Of a stretch of 20,036 bases of DNA, positions 1 through 7,308 are shown in pieces. The stretch's first letter is position 1; each line of letters opens with the position of its first letter. The notes under the pieces were generated by a model. It was given only the letters and a program-made list of their open reading frames with translations. It was not told where the DNA came from and made no database searches. The position numbers and the translations under genes were made by a program. Source of the DNA: Caldimicrobium thiodismutans (GTDB taxonomy: Bacteria > Desulfobacterota > Thermodesulfobacteria > Thermodesulfobacteriales > Thermodesulfobacteriaceae); contig PNIE01000102.1 of the NCBI GenBank assembly GCA_002877875.1, forward strand, positions 1 through 20,036. Reading direction: 5' to 3'.

Positions 1-233
1 GTTCCTTTTCAGCGGTTTTTCTATCTCTTAAATCAATGGCTATGTAAGGCATATCGTCCCTCAGTAGTTTAAGAAGATATAAGGAGCAGGGCTGTGACGT
101 CCTGAAAGACTGCAACTTTTGTGAATAGTAGATATTTGTTTGCTTTTGGAAGAACTAAATCCTTGGGTGATTAAGAAGACCATACTTATAAGCCCACCTA
201 ACAGCCCCAACTTTTTAACTCCTTCTTATCCAT
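1..233 (-). pseudogene. 5' part of an exported, possibly rhodanese-like protein gene, apparently frameshifted; runs off the window
   Basis: A strong ribosome binding site (GGAGGGG, 239-245) sits 5 nt before an ATG at 233, but the frame stops after 11 codons (MDKKELKSWGC). If one base is restored in the T5 run at 212-216, the protein continues as a textbook signal peptide (KKLGLLGGLISMVFLITQGF) and then SSSK. If a second base is restored near the T4 run at 144-147, it continues without a stop to the window edge through YLLKLLRDDMPYIAIDLRDR. The IDLRD stretch after a short helix resembles the start of a rhodanese domain (family pattern: L..L......IDvR). The promoter, RBS and signal peptide suggest a gene that is or recently was real. 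The two one-base losses could be true mutations or homopolymer errors in the sequence. The rhodanese assignment is tentative because only about 17 residues of it are visible. Confidence 0.4.
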
Positions 234-263
234 AAAGACCCCTCCAAGCTTTTTTATTATTTG

Positions 264-290
264 ATAATAATTTTATTTATTTTTTGTCAA
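264..290 (-). promoter_or_regulatory. sigma70-like promoter for the left-edge minus-strand gene
   Basis: On the minus strand a perfect -35 hexamer TTGACA (290-285) is followed after 15 nt by TATTAT (269-264), which matches 5 of 6 bases of the -10 consensus. The 15-nt spacing is short; TTATCA at 17 nt and TATCAA at 18 nt are alternatives in the same AT-rich stretch. The start site would fall near 257, about 24 nt before the ATG at 233, leaving room for the GGAGGGG ribosome binding site. Confidence 0.45.
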
Positions 291-338
291 ATAGAAAAAT
301 TTTATTACAACTTATAGATATAAACTAACAAATAGTTT

Positions 339-1223
339 TTGAGTTTTGGTAAAGCTCTTTCTTTTAATAAAGGGCTTATCATTTTATTGAAATCATTTAA
401 AAATGCCCTTGACAAGCTTTTTGTTATTGGTATTTTGAAAGAGATGTTAACTTTTCTCTTTTTTTGTAAGACCTCGATATCTCTTCCTGAAAAGTTTTTA
501 AAAACTATTGAGGATTTTCAAATTACTTTAAAAAAAGTAGAGGAACTTTCTGCAGAGGAAAAACCACTCGGTATTCTTGTCCTTGGAGGAGATGGTACTC
601 TCTTAAAGGCAGTCCCTTATGCCTATCAATTTGACCTTCCGGTGATTGGAGTGAATATGGGAAAGTTTGGCTTTTTGACAGAAATCACTCTTGAAGAATT
701 AGCCCTTGCCTTAGAAAAATTTTTAGAAGGAAAGGTCTTTTTGGAAGAAAGAAGGCTTTTAAAAGTAACTTATGAAGATAAAGAAGAAGTAGTGCTTAAT
801 GAGGGTGCTATCCTTAAAGGTCCTTTCGGGAAAAGTATAACCTTAAACTTAAAAATTGATGGAGAAGACTTCATAGAGGTCTATGGAGACGGTTTAATTG
901 TAAGTACTCCTACAGGTTCAACAGCTTACAATATATCTGCAGGTGGCCCTGTAGTACATCCTAAGGTTAGGGCTTTTATTATAACTCCTATATGTTCTTT
1001 TAAAATTAATCACAGACCCTTTGTAATCCCTGAGGAGTCTATTCTTGAAGTAAGATTAAAAGAAGGGGAAGGTGAGGTTCACCTTCTCCTTGATGGAAGA
1101 ACAAACTGGTTTATTGAAAAGGAAAAAAGGATTATCTTTACAACAGCTGAAAGACCTTTAAAAATCGTTTCATCACCTACGAAGAGTTATTTTCAAATTT
1201 TAAAAGAGAAATTTTCCTGGTAG
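339..1223 (+). CDS. nadK: NAD kinase (NADP biosynthesis)
   Basis: The product phosphorylates NAD to NADP in the cytoplasm using ATP or polyphosphate. The family signature GGDGTLL is at residues 83-89, followed by GVNMGKFGFLTE (about 104-115), the LNEG motif (153-156), and the NAD-binding block STPTGSTAYNISAGGPVVHP (189-208). The C-terminal TPICS...RPFVIP and DGR elements complete the fold. At 294 aa the length is normal. The start is uncertain: the only upstream start codon in frame is TTG at 339, with no ribosome binding site, and about a dozen residues precede the likely first beta strand (LIILL). No ATG lies close to that strand. The first GGDG-independent 60 residues diverge from the usual family pattern. 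The gene converges on the ytxH-like gene with 4 nt between the stop codons. Confidence 0.93.
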   Translation: MSFGKALSFNKGLIILLKSFKNALDKLFVIGILKEMLTFLFFCKTSISLPEKFLKTIEDFQITLKKVEELSAEEKPLGILVLGGDGTLLKAVPYAYQFDLPVIGVNMGKFGFLTEITLEELALALEKFLEGKVFLEERRLLKVTYEDKEEVVLNEGAILKGPFGKSITLNLKIDGEDFIEVYGDGLIVSTPTGSTAYNISAGGPVVHPKVRAFIITPICSFKINHRPFVIPEESILEVRLKEGEGEVHLLLDGRTNWFIEKEKRIIFTTAERPLKIVSSPTKSYFQILKEKFSW

Positions 1224-1227
1224 GCTC

Positions 1228-1587
1228 TTAGGCTTCTTCCTCTTCTTTTTTAAAGAACTTTTCAGAGAGCTCCTCTTTCTTTTCTTTTACAGCTTCTTTT
1301 GCTTTTTCCAAGGTTTCTGCAAGGACACCTTTCTTCTCTTCTAAAAGCTCTTTTGCCTTCTCCTTGATCTCTGAGACCTTAGTTCCTGCAGTAGCTTTAA
1401 CTTCCCCTAATTTTTCTTTTAGATAAGTGCTCTTTTCTTTTAATTTCTCTGCCGTTTCTTCAGCCTCTTCTCTAATTTTTCTTCTAAGTTCTTGCCCGCT
1501 TGTGGGTGAAAGAAGCAATGTCACAAGGGCTCCCACAGCTGCCCCAGCTATAAAAGCTAAGAGCATATTAGTTTTGTTTTCTCCCAT
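1228..1587 (-). CDS. YtxH-like membrane-anchored protein
   Basis: This is a 119-aa protein with a short polar N-terminus, a Gly/Ala-rich hydrophobic segment (about residues 8-26, FIAGAAVGALVTLLLSP) and a long Lys/Glu/Ala-rich helical tail predicted to be coiled coil. That arrangement, including the SPTSGQELR...R motif just after the membrane segment, is typical of the YtxH family, whose role is poorly understood and which is linked to stress in Bacillus. The start was placed at the ATG at 1587 because AGGAGGTGATC lies directly upstream; an in-frame GTG at 1596 is part of that ribosome binding site. It follows the DUF948-like gene by 22 nt and is surely co-transcribed with it. It recalls the ytxG-ytxH order of Bacillus. 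Confidence 0.8.
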   Translation of the reverse strand: MGENKTNMLLAFIAGAAVGALVTLLLSPTSGQELRRKIREEAEETAEKLKEKSTYLKEKLGEVKATAGTKVSEIKEKAKELLEEKKGVLAETLEKAKEAVKEKKEELSEKFFKKEEEEA

Positions 1588-1609
1588 AACGATCACCTCC
1601 TAATAAAGA

Positions 1610-2185
1610 TTAGAGTTTAAAAACTCTCTTTAATCCTTTTAAAATTTCTGAAATTCCAGCTGTTAGAGCATTGACCTCAATTACTGTTTTTTTCAGACTG
1701 GTATTCACCGTATCAAGCAATAATTTTACAGTAGTTGCACTTTCAGTAAGACTTTTAATCAAAGGATCCACCCCCTGAGTGAGTTGCAGGGTTTTTCCTT
1801 TTAGTTCAGAACTAATTGATTTGGTCTCTTTGAGAATATCTCTTAAATCCTCAATGGTGAAATGAAGGTCATCTTTGATAGTTTCAATCTGTCCTTTTAA
1901 AAAGGCCTCTAAATCTCTGACAGTGGCCCCTATTTCTTCAACTACTCGAGGAACAATTTTTAGCTCCTCAAGAAGGTGATTAAGTTTTTCGAAGGTCTCT
2001 TTTGATACTTCAAGATTTTCTTGAAGCTTTTCTGAGGCTGATTTAAGATTTAAAAGAAGAGGAGGAAGGAGTTCCAGATTCCGATTAAGATTTTTGGATA
2101 ATTGTGAAATTTTTAACGCTATAAAAAACAAGATCAAAACTGCAAAAACAGTAAGAGCTAAATAGATATAAGAAAGGTCAAGCAT
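1610..2185 (-). CDS. Membrane-anchored coiled-coil protein, DUF948/YtxG-like
   Basis: The 191-aa protein has one N-terminal membrane segment (about residues 5-26, rich in I, L, V, A, F) followed by a long heptad-patterned helical region to the C-terminus with few Gly or Pro. This is the shape of DUF948 (YtxG-like) proteins, and the adjacent YtxH-like gene supports that reading because the two families are often neighbours. The tail probably lies in the cytoplasm or along the membrane; no enzymatic motif is visible. The ATG at 2185 has an AAGGGGAAG ribosome binding site and lies about 34 nt downstream of a predicted promoter start. It heads a two-gene operon with the ytxH-like gene. Function in this organism is unknown; a structural or envelope-stress role is an inference. 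Confidence 0.7.
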   Translation of the reverse strand: MLDLSYIYLALTVFAVLILFFIALKISQLSKNLNRNLELLPPLLLNLKSASEKLQENLEVSKETFEKLNHLLEELKIVPRVVEEIGATVRDLEAFLKGQIETIKDDLHFTIEDLRDILKETKSISSELKGKTLQLTQGVDPLIKSLTESATTVKLLLDTVNTSLKKTVIEVNALTAGISEILKGLKRVFKL

Positions 2186-2225
2186 AGAACTTCCCCTTTT
2201 GGTTTATAAAAATTTTAATAATTTA

Positions 2226-2254
2226 ATTATAAGAAAAATTAAAGAAATTGGCAA
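2226..2254 (-). promoter_or_regulatory. sigma70-type promoter of the ytxG-ytxH-like operon
   Basis: On the minus strand TTGCCA (2254-2249, 5 of 6 consensus bases) and a perfect TATAAT (2231-2226) are separated by exactly 17 nt. Transcription should start near 2219, giving a leader of about 34 nt before the ATG at 2185. No hairpin terminator for the upstream glycogen operon is visible between 2186 and 2280, so read-through from glgP is also possible. Confidence 0.7.
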
Positions 2255-2280
2255 GGGTAAAAATAAAAAATTCTCACTAT

Positions 2281-4815
2281 TTAGGCATACCACTTTATAA
2301 GTTCTGGATAGGCTCTACGTAAGATATCATTCTTGGGAAGAATTCGTGCTCCAAGTTTTCTCAAACCATGCCCGTAGAAGCGATATTTAGTGGTATAAAA
2401 GGCTCTGCTTCCTTCCACTTTGGAAATTTCAAGGGGAATAAATTCAAAATCTCTTTCCACACTTTCTTCAGTTTCAAATTCTCTTATACTTACTACTTCT
2501 GCCTGAAGTAGCTCTTGCGGAATACCGCCAAGATCAACCTCTAAATTTAATTCAATCTCAGTATCTTCCCAGATAATTTCGCCTGAAAGATCAGGGCTGA
2601 AGGAGAGAATTTTGAGTTTATCCCAGTTTTCTGAGAGAATTTTTCTCTCTTCTTCAGTTTTTTTAAGAAGTTCAAAGTTATTTTCTCCAAGAAGACGATA
2701 TCTTTCGTAGGCAGGAAGATAAAATTTCTTAAGATATTCCAGTAAAACCCTATTTATAGTAAACCTTTTGCAGGCAGTATAAAGAGCTCTTTTCATTCGC
2801 TTTATCCATTCTCTGGGGATTCCTTCCTCATCTCTTTGGTAAAAGAGATTTCTGATTTCTCCTTCAAGAAGGGTATAAATTTGGTTGGCTTCATAATAAT
2901 TGTGAGGGGGAAGGCCCTCTCTTCCTTGAATGGCCCATCCATTTTGGCCATCATAGCCCTCAACCCACCATCCATCAAGGACGCTTAGATTTAGCACTCC
3001 ATTTAAAGCTGCCTTCATTCCTGAGGTTCCACTGGCCTCAAAAGGTCTATAAGGAGTATTAAGCCATACGTCAGATCCCCAGATAATGTATCTTGCAAGA
3101 TGGAGATTATAATTTTCAATAAAAATGAATCTATCCTCCACCTGATATTGATTTCTAAATTCCAGCAATTCCTGAAGCATTTTCTTTCCCTCTATATCCT
3201 TGGGATGAGCCTTTCCCGCAAAAACAAAAAGTATAGGTTTTTCGGTGTCTTTCAATAAACGGAGAAGACGGTCTTTATCAAAAAGAATGAGATTATTTCT
3301 TTTATAGCCGGTAATTCGTCGTGCGCACCCCACAATCAATTGAAATCTCTTAAGGGGAAACATCCATTTTTCAGCCTCTTTTGTAGGTTTTTTAAGAAGT
3401 TCCTCTTCTAAGTGTTTATTGATTAAATTGACGAGCTGTTGTTTATTTTTCTTATGAGCCTCCCAGATTTCTTCATCAGGAATATTAAAAATTTCCTCCC
3501 AGGAGGGATCATCAGGATCAAGAAATTTGAAATCAGGGCTCACATAATCCCTCAAAAGCTTATAAAAGGGCTCGCTTAGCCATCTCCAATGGACTCCATT
3601 GGTCACATAATCAATAGGAATTTCTTCAAGCAACCAATCTTCAAAAAGAGGAGCCCACATCTTTTTAGTGGTGATTTGATGAAGCTTGGATACAGCATTT
3701 ACATATTTTGAATATCTTATAGCCATCGCAGGAAGCCAAAAGACAGAAGGATCTCCATGAATACAACCGCATTGGGCAAGATCTTCCATAGTTAGGCCAA
3801 GGGCCTTAACTTCGGGTTCTAAATATTTTTGAACAAGTTTCATATCAAAGTGCTCATTGCCTGCAATAACAGGGGTGTGAGTAGTAAAAATAGTCGTTTC
3901 CTGAATAAAAAGCCTGGCCTCATGATAAGAAAGGCCCTTTTCAAAAATTAAGTCCTTTAAACGTGATAAAATTACAAAGGCTGAATGACCCTCATTTAAG
4001 TGATAAAGTTTGGGTTCAATTCCCATCTTTTTTAAAGCTAAATATCCTCCCATTCCAAGGATAATCTCCTGTTTCAACCTCTTTTCAGGTTCAGCAGGAT
4101 AAAGATAATCAAGAATTGTTCTTACCTCTTCTCGATTTTCAGAAATATCCGTATCAAGAAAAAGGCAAAATCTTCTTCCAACCTCGAGTTTCCAAAGTTT
4201 TATCTTTACAGGCTCCCCTAAAAGGGAAAGTTCGATTATTAAGGGATGTCCCTTTTCATCTTTTACTTCTCTTAATAAATTCAAAAATTTGTCAATTTTT
4301 TCTGGTTCTTCCTTTTGTTGAGTATTAGCCTCTAATTTTTGTTTAAAATAACCTTTAGAATAGAGAAGACTAATACCTATAAGGGGTATGTCTAAATCCG
4401 AAGCACCATACATTATATCACCTGCCAGAACTCCGAGACCTCCAGCATACATAGGAAGAGACTCATGCAAAGCAAATTCCGTTGAAAAGTAGGCTATATA
4501 ATCCTCTTCAGAAACTCCTTTTTCTACAAGTAGAGGATGTCTCCTTTTCTTGTATTCTTCAAAATGTTCAAGAATCTCAGTTAATTCATTTAAAAATCTC
4601 TGATCCTGCGAGAGGGCTTTTATTTTCTCAGAAGAGAGAAGATGAATAAATTTTACAGGGTTGTGGTTCACCTTACGGAATAGATTAGCATCTACTTTAT
4701 AAAAGAGGTTTAAGGCATCAAAATCCATAGTGAACCATAGATTATAAGCGAGGGAGACAAGCTTTTCTAAAGATCCAGGGATCTTGGGATAGACAAAACA
4801 CTTTCGGAATTCCAT
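2281..4815 (-). CDS. glgP: Alpha-glucan (glycogen/maltodextrin) phosphorylase, GT35
   Basis: The enzyme cleaves alpha-1,4-glucan ends with phosphate to release glucose-1-phosphate, using pyridoxal phosphate. The 844-aa protein has the N-terminal DUF3417-type region of short bacterial and archaeal phosphorylases (LAYNLWFTMD..., HNPVKFI), then the catalytic body with YAGGLGVLAGD, HLNEGHSAF, TTHTPVIAGNEHF, TNGVHWRWL and GCARRITGYKRNNL. The PLP lysine lies in EASGTSGMKAALNG at about residue 601. The start was set at the ATG at 4815, one base after the GH57 stop and 5 nt after the GGAGGA ribosome binding site that lies in the end of the GH57 gene. A TTG at 4839 would overlap that site. It is the last gene of the glycogen operon, so it is probably translationally coupled to the amylase gene. 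Confidence 0.95.
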   Translation of the reverse strand: MEFRKCFVYPKIPGSLEKLVSLAYNLWFTMDFDALNLFYKVDANLFRKVNHNPVKFIHLLSSEKIKALSQDQRFLNELTEILEHFEEYKKRRHPLLVEKGVSEEDYIAYFSTEFALHESLPMYAGGLGVLAGDIMYGASDLDIPLIGISLLYSKGYFKQKLEANTQQKEEPEKIDKFLNLLREVKDEKGHPLIIELSLLGEPVKIKLWKLEVGRRFCLFLDTDISENREEVRTILDYLYPAEPEKRLKQEIILGMGGYLALKKMGIEPKLYHLNEGHSAFVILSRLKDLIFEKGLSYHEARLFIQETTIFTTHTPVIAGNEHFDMKLVQKYLEPEVKALGLTMEDLAQCGCIHGDPSVFWLPAMAIRYSKYVNAVSKLHQITTKKMWAPLFEDWLLEEIPIDYVTNGVHWRWLSEPFYKLLRDYVSPDFKFLDPDDPSWEEIFNIPDEEIWEAHKKNKQQLVNLINKHLEEELLKKPTKEAEKWMFPLKRFQLIVGCARRITGYKRNNLILFDKDRLLRLLKDTEKPILFVFAGKAHPKDIEGKKMLQELLEFRNQYQVEDRFIFIENYNLHLARYIIWGSDVWLNTPYRPFEASGTSGMKAALNGVLNLSVLDGWWVEGYDGQNGWAIQGREGLPPHNYYEANQIYTLLEGEIRNLFYQRDEEGIPREWIKRMKRALYTACKRFTINRVLLEYLKKFYLPAYERYRLLGENNFELLKKTEEERKILSENWDKLKILSFSPDLSGEIIWEDTEIELNLEVDLGGIPQELLQAEVVSIREFETEESVERDFEFIPLEISKVEGSRAFYTTKYRFYGHGLRKLGARILPKNDILRRAYPELIKWYA

Positions 4816-4816
4816 C

Positions 4817-6016
4817 TCATTCCTCCAGTTTTTCTTCAAGATCTGTTAGGATGTTAATATAATATTTATAAGCATTTTCGGGAAGATCATAGGGTGAAAA
4901 ATATTTATGGACATCTCCATCCTGAAAATATTTAATACACATATAATAAAAATGGTCTGAAGTGGTTAATTTTTTCAAAATCGGAATAAGTTCACTTCTT
5001 CCTTTAGACTTGGCTTTTCTTAAGAGTTCATAGACCGTTTTCATAGCGTTCCATTGAAGACTATTTGAAAGCCAGGCTGAAAGGTCTCTTTCTGTGTCAG
5101 CCCAAGAGGTTGGGGTCGGCACAGAAAGTCCCTTAGGAGTATAATTTAAGGTTTGGTGAACCTCTGAAGGAAATAAAAACTTTATCTCCTTTTCTTGAAG
5201 TAAAAGTTCAATAGTTTTTTTCATAAATTCAAAAATTCCACTCTCTTTCCACTGGTGTTCCCCAAAGGTTTCATAATCCATAAAAAGACAAAGATAGAGA
5301 TTTTTCCCCTCTCTCTCAATAAGAGTTAGGTCCTTGACCCATTTTACATATTTTTCTGCTGTAAGGGGATACTCGCTCCAAGATCTATCACTGAATCTAA
5401 AGGCAATATCATCAGAAAGTTTATAGTGCTTCAACAAAAGAAGATGGGCATGATTGTAGGAAAGCCTTGGATATAAGGGTGAATCACCCATAAGAATCCT
5501 ATCTGCGCCTTCAATAAGAATGGTCTTTATTTGAGGAAAGTTTAAAAGTACATCTGAGAGTTTATCAAAATATATAAGTTCAGTATTTCTAAATACTGAG
5601 GGTTCAATCCCAAACTCCCTTTTCATAAGTTCAAAGTGTTCAGAGATCTGTTCAAGAAACTCATCAAGATCAAAGATACTTGCCAGAGAATGATAATAAG
5701 TTTCGGTAATAAGTTCCACCCCTCCTGTTTGCCAGAGGTCAAGAAAGGATTTATAAACCTCTGGGCGATAGAGTTTAGCTTGTTCAAGAAAGGTGCCTGT
5801 TAAACTATAAGAGATCTTAAAAAGTCCCTCTGAGCGAAGAATAAGTTCTTTAAACATTTCATTGGCTGGAAGATAGCATCTATCAGCTACCTTATTAAAG
5901 ACATAACGATTAAGCTCCTCATCAAAATAAGACTTACTTGAACCAATGTCAAAAAAGGAGTATTTTGAAACTCTAAAGGGTTGGTGGACCTGGAAATAAA
6001 AGATTATGAAGAGCAT
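4817..6016 (-). CDS. GH57 family alpha-amylase-like glycoside hydrolase
   Basis: This 399-aa protein hydrolyses or rearranges alpha-1,4-glucans. Visible GH57 motifs are FYFQVHQPFR at residues 6-15, the nucleophile motif NTELIYFD with Glu146, and the acid/base motif LFMDYETFGEHQW with Asp247, followed by SWADTERDLSAWLSN, which is typical of GH57 amylases. No signal peptide is present, so it acts on intracellular glucan. It is shorter than GH57 branching enzymes (about 500 aa or more), so alpha-amylase is favoured over branching enzyme. The start chosen is the ATG at 6016, which places the HQP motif near the N-terminus as usual and has AGAAGG upstream. It overlaps the glycosyltransferase gene by 13 nt. 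The exact bond specificity cannot be read from sequence. Confidence 0.88.
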   Translation of the reverse strand: MLFIIFYFQVHQPFRVSKYSFFDIGSSKSYFDEELNRYVFNKVADRCYLPANEMFKELILRSEGLFKISYSLTGTFLEQAKLYRPEVYKSFLDLWQTGGVELITETYYHSLASIFDLDEFLEQISEHFELMKREFGIEPSVFRNTELIYFDKLSDVLLNFPQIKTILIEGADRILMGDSPLYPRLSYNHAHLLLLKHYKLSDDIAFRFSDRSWSEYPLTAEKYVKWVKDLTLIEREGKNLYLCLFMDYETFGEHQWKESGIFEFMKKTIELLLQEKEIKFLFPSEVHQTLNYTPKGLSVPTPTSWADTERDLSAWLSNSLQWNAMKTVYELLRKAKSKGRSELIPILKKLTTSDHFYYMCIKYFQDGDVHKYFSPYDLPENAYKYYINILTDLEEKLEE

Positions 6017-7308
6017 GAACCTTCTTTTAGAAGCCTTTGGTAAAGACTTAAAACCTTTTTGGCAGGACCATCCCAAGTAAACTTTTGTACTTCAGCCTTG
6101 GCCTTCTTTTGTAAACTTTTCATTTTCTCGGGGTGATGGATTAAATCTAATATAATTTCAACCATCTTGTCAACATCCCAAAAATCTACCTTATAGGCAT
6201 TTTCTATAATTTCTGAGGCCCCTGATTGTTTAGAAATTATTAGGGCGTTTTCAAAATACATAGCTTCAAGAGCAACAATTCCAAAAGGTTCAGAAGGAGA
6301 GGGCATAACCACTATATCCGCAAGACTGAGAGCCTTTTCAACCTCTTCTCTGGTAAGAAAGCCTGTAAACATTATATGAGTCCCTATTCCCATGGAACCT
6401 GCCTCAAGCATAAGCTCCCTCTCCATCTCGCCAGCACCAGCTATAACAAATCTAGCCTTAATCCCTGTTGAAAGGACCTTTTTGGCTATTTCAAGAAAAA
6501 TAGTAGGACCCTTTTGAGGGGTAAGCCTTCCAAGGAAAAGTATTACAGGTTCTTTGAATTTTTTTATTTTCTTAACTATTTTTTCCTTGGCTGTAAAACC
6601 ATTGTGAACTACTTGAATTTTTTCTGAGGGAAGATAATAGTGTTCAAGAGCAATGCCCTTCGTGTAGTTGGAAACTGCAATCACACAATCACTATAGGTG
6701 AGTCCTAAATATTCAATTTCGTGAATAACAGGATGTCCAAAACCAAGGGCTCTGTCAAATTCAGTAGCATGAAGGTGAGCTATAAGGGGTTTTTTAAATA
6801 TTTTTTTTAAAAATAAGCCAGCAGGATAAGTAAGCCAATCGTGGGCATGGATGAGATCAAAGGAGGTTTTTTGGGAGATTTTTATTGCCTTTTGAGTATA
6901 AAGGAAAACCTTGTAAAGTAGAGAGTTACCCTGCGATAAAATTTTTGTAAGCCTTTGGATTACCTCCTCAGGGACCTCTTTAAACTCTACTTTTTTGTGA
7001 ATTTCAGGGGGAACACTTTCTAAAAAAGGCTTGAGCTCTGCATAGACTGACTCTTCCGGAATTTTATAGAGAAAATTAAAAAATTTTAAAGGAGCAGGAG
7101 AAAGGGGTTCTCCATTTTCTCTTTTGGCTAAAGGAAAATCAGCTTCATAAGGGTTATTAATTTCAAAAAAGACCTCTTCTTCTGTCGGAAGAAGCATTTT
7201 TATTCTAACCCCAAGTTCAGATAAAGCCTTAAATAAGCCATAACAAGCCATCCCTAAGCCCCCTACAATAAAGGGAGGATATTCCCAGGTTAACATTAAA
7301 ACTTTCAT
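6004..7308 (-). CDS. Glycogen synthase-type glycosyltransferase (GT4/GT5, GT-B fold)
   Basis: The 434-aa protein begins MKVLMLTWEYPPFIVGGLG, the nucleotide-sugar loop of starch and glycogen synthases and related GT4 enzymes. It also shows HAHDWLT (154-160), HATEFDR (180-186), the phosphate-binding FLGRLTPQKG (258-267) and the E-x7-E motif SEPFGIVALEA (Glu340, Glu348). With the flanking glucan enzymes it most likely extends alpha-1,4-glucan chains from ADP- or UDP-glucose in the cytoplasm. It is shorter than classical GlgA (about 480 aa) and resembles archaeal-type synthases. The start ATG overlaps the debranching-enzyme stop as ATGA, with GGGAGG upstream, indicating coupled translation. No glgC or glgB lies in the window, so the sugar-nucleotide donor is not settled here. 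Confidence 0.85.
   Translation of the reverse strand: MKVLMLTWEYPPFIVGGLGMACYGLFKALSELGVRIKMLLPTEEEVFFEINNPYEADFPLAKRENGEPLSPAPLKFFNFLYKIPEESVYAELKPFLESVPPEIHKKVEFKEVPEEVIQRLTKILSQGNSLLYKVFLYTQKAIKISQKTSFDLIHAHDWLTYPAGLFLKKIFKKPLIAHLHATEFDRALGFGHPVIHEIEYLGLTYSDCVIAVSNYTKGIALEHYYLPSEKIQVVHNGFTAKEKIVKKIKKFKEPVILFLGRLTPQKGPTIFLEIAKKVLSTGIKARFVIAGAGEMERELMLEAGSMGIGTHIMFTGFLTREEVEKALSLADIVVMPSPSEPFGIVALEAMYFENALIISKQSGASEIIENAYKVDFWDVDKMVEIILDLIHHPEKMKSLQKKAKAEVQKFTWDGPAKKVLSLYQRLLKEGSCSS

Noticed and set aside
1..52. Internal ATG at 52 (minus) with GAGGG upstream as an independent gene start.
   Set aside because: The same frame is open for about 35 codons upstream, and the rhodanese-like match would lose its preceding helix. 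It remains an alternative if the upstream frame is not real.
198..233. Short leader peptide MDKKELKSWGC with a strong ribosome binding site, overlapping one arm of a possible long-range hairpin (201-207 with 89-95), suggesting an attenuator.
   Set aside because: A one-base repair turns the same start into a good signal peptide followed by a continuing frame, which explains more of the sequence than an attenuator with a single 7-bp pairing.
53..255. A 6S-like or riboswitch RNA in the minus-strand leader.
   Set aside because: No conserved motif of a known RNA family was recognised, and the pairing found is limited to short arms separated by large loops.
4816..4839. Upstream TTG start for glgP overlapping the GH57 gene.
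   Set aside because: It would bury the GGAGGA ribosome binding site within the coding sequence; the ATG at 4815 is ideally spaced from it.
6017..6076. N-terminal extension of the GH57 protein by 20 residues.
   Set aside because: The extra residues have no family similarity, and the ATG at 6016 puts the HQP motif at its normal place.
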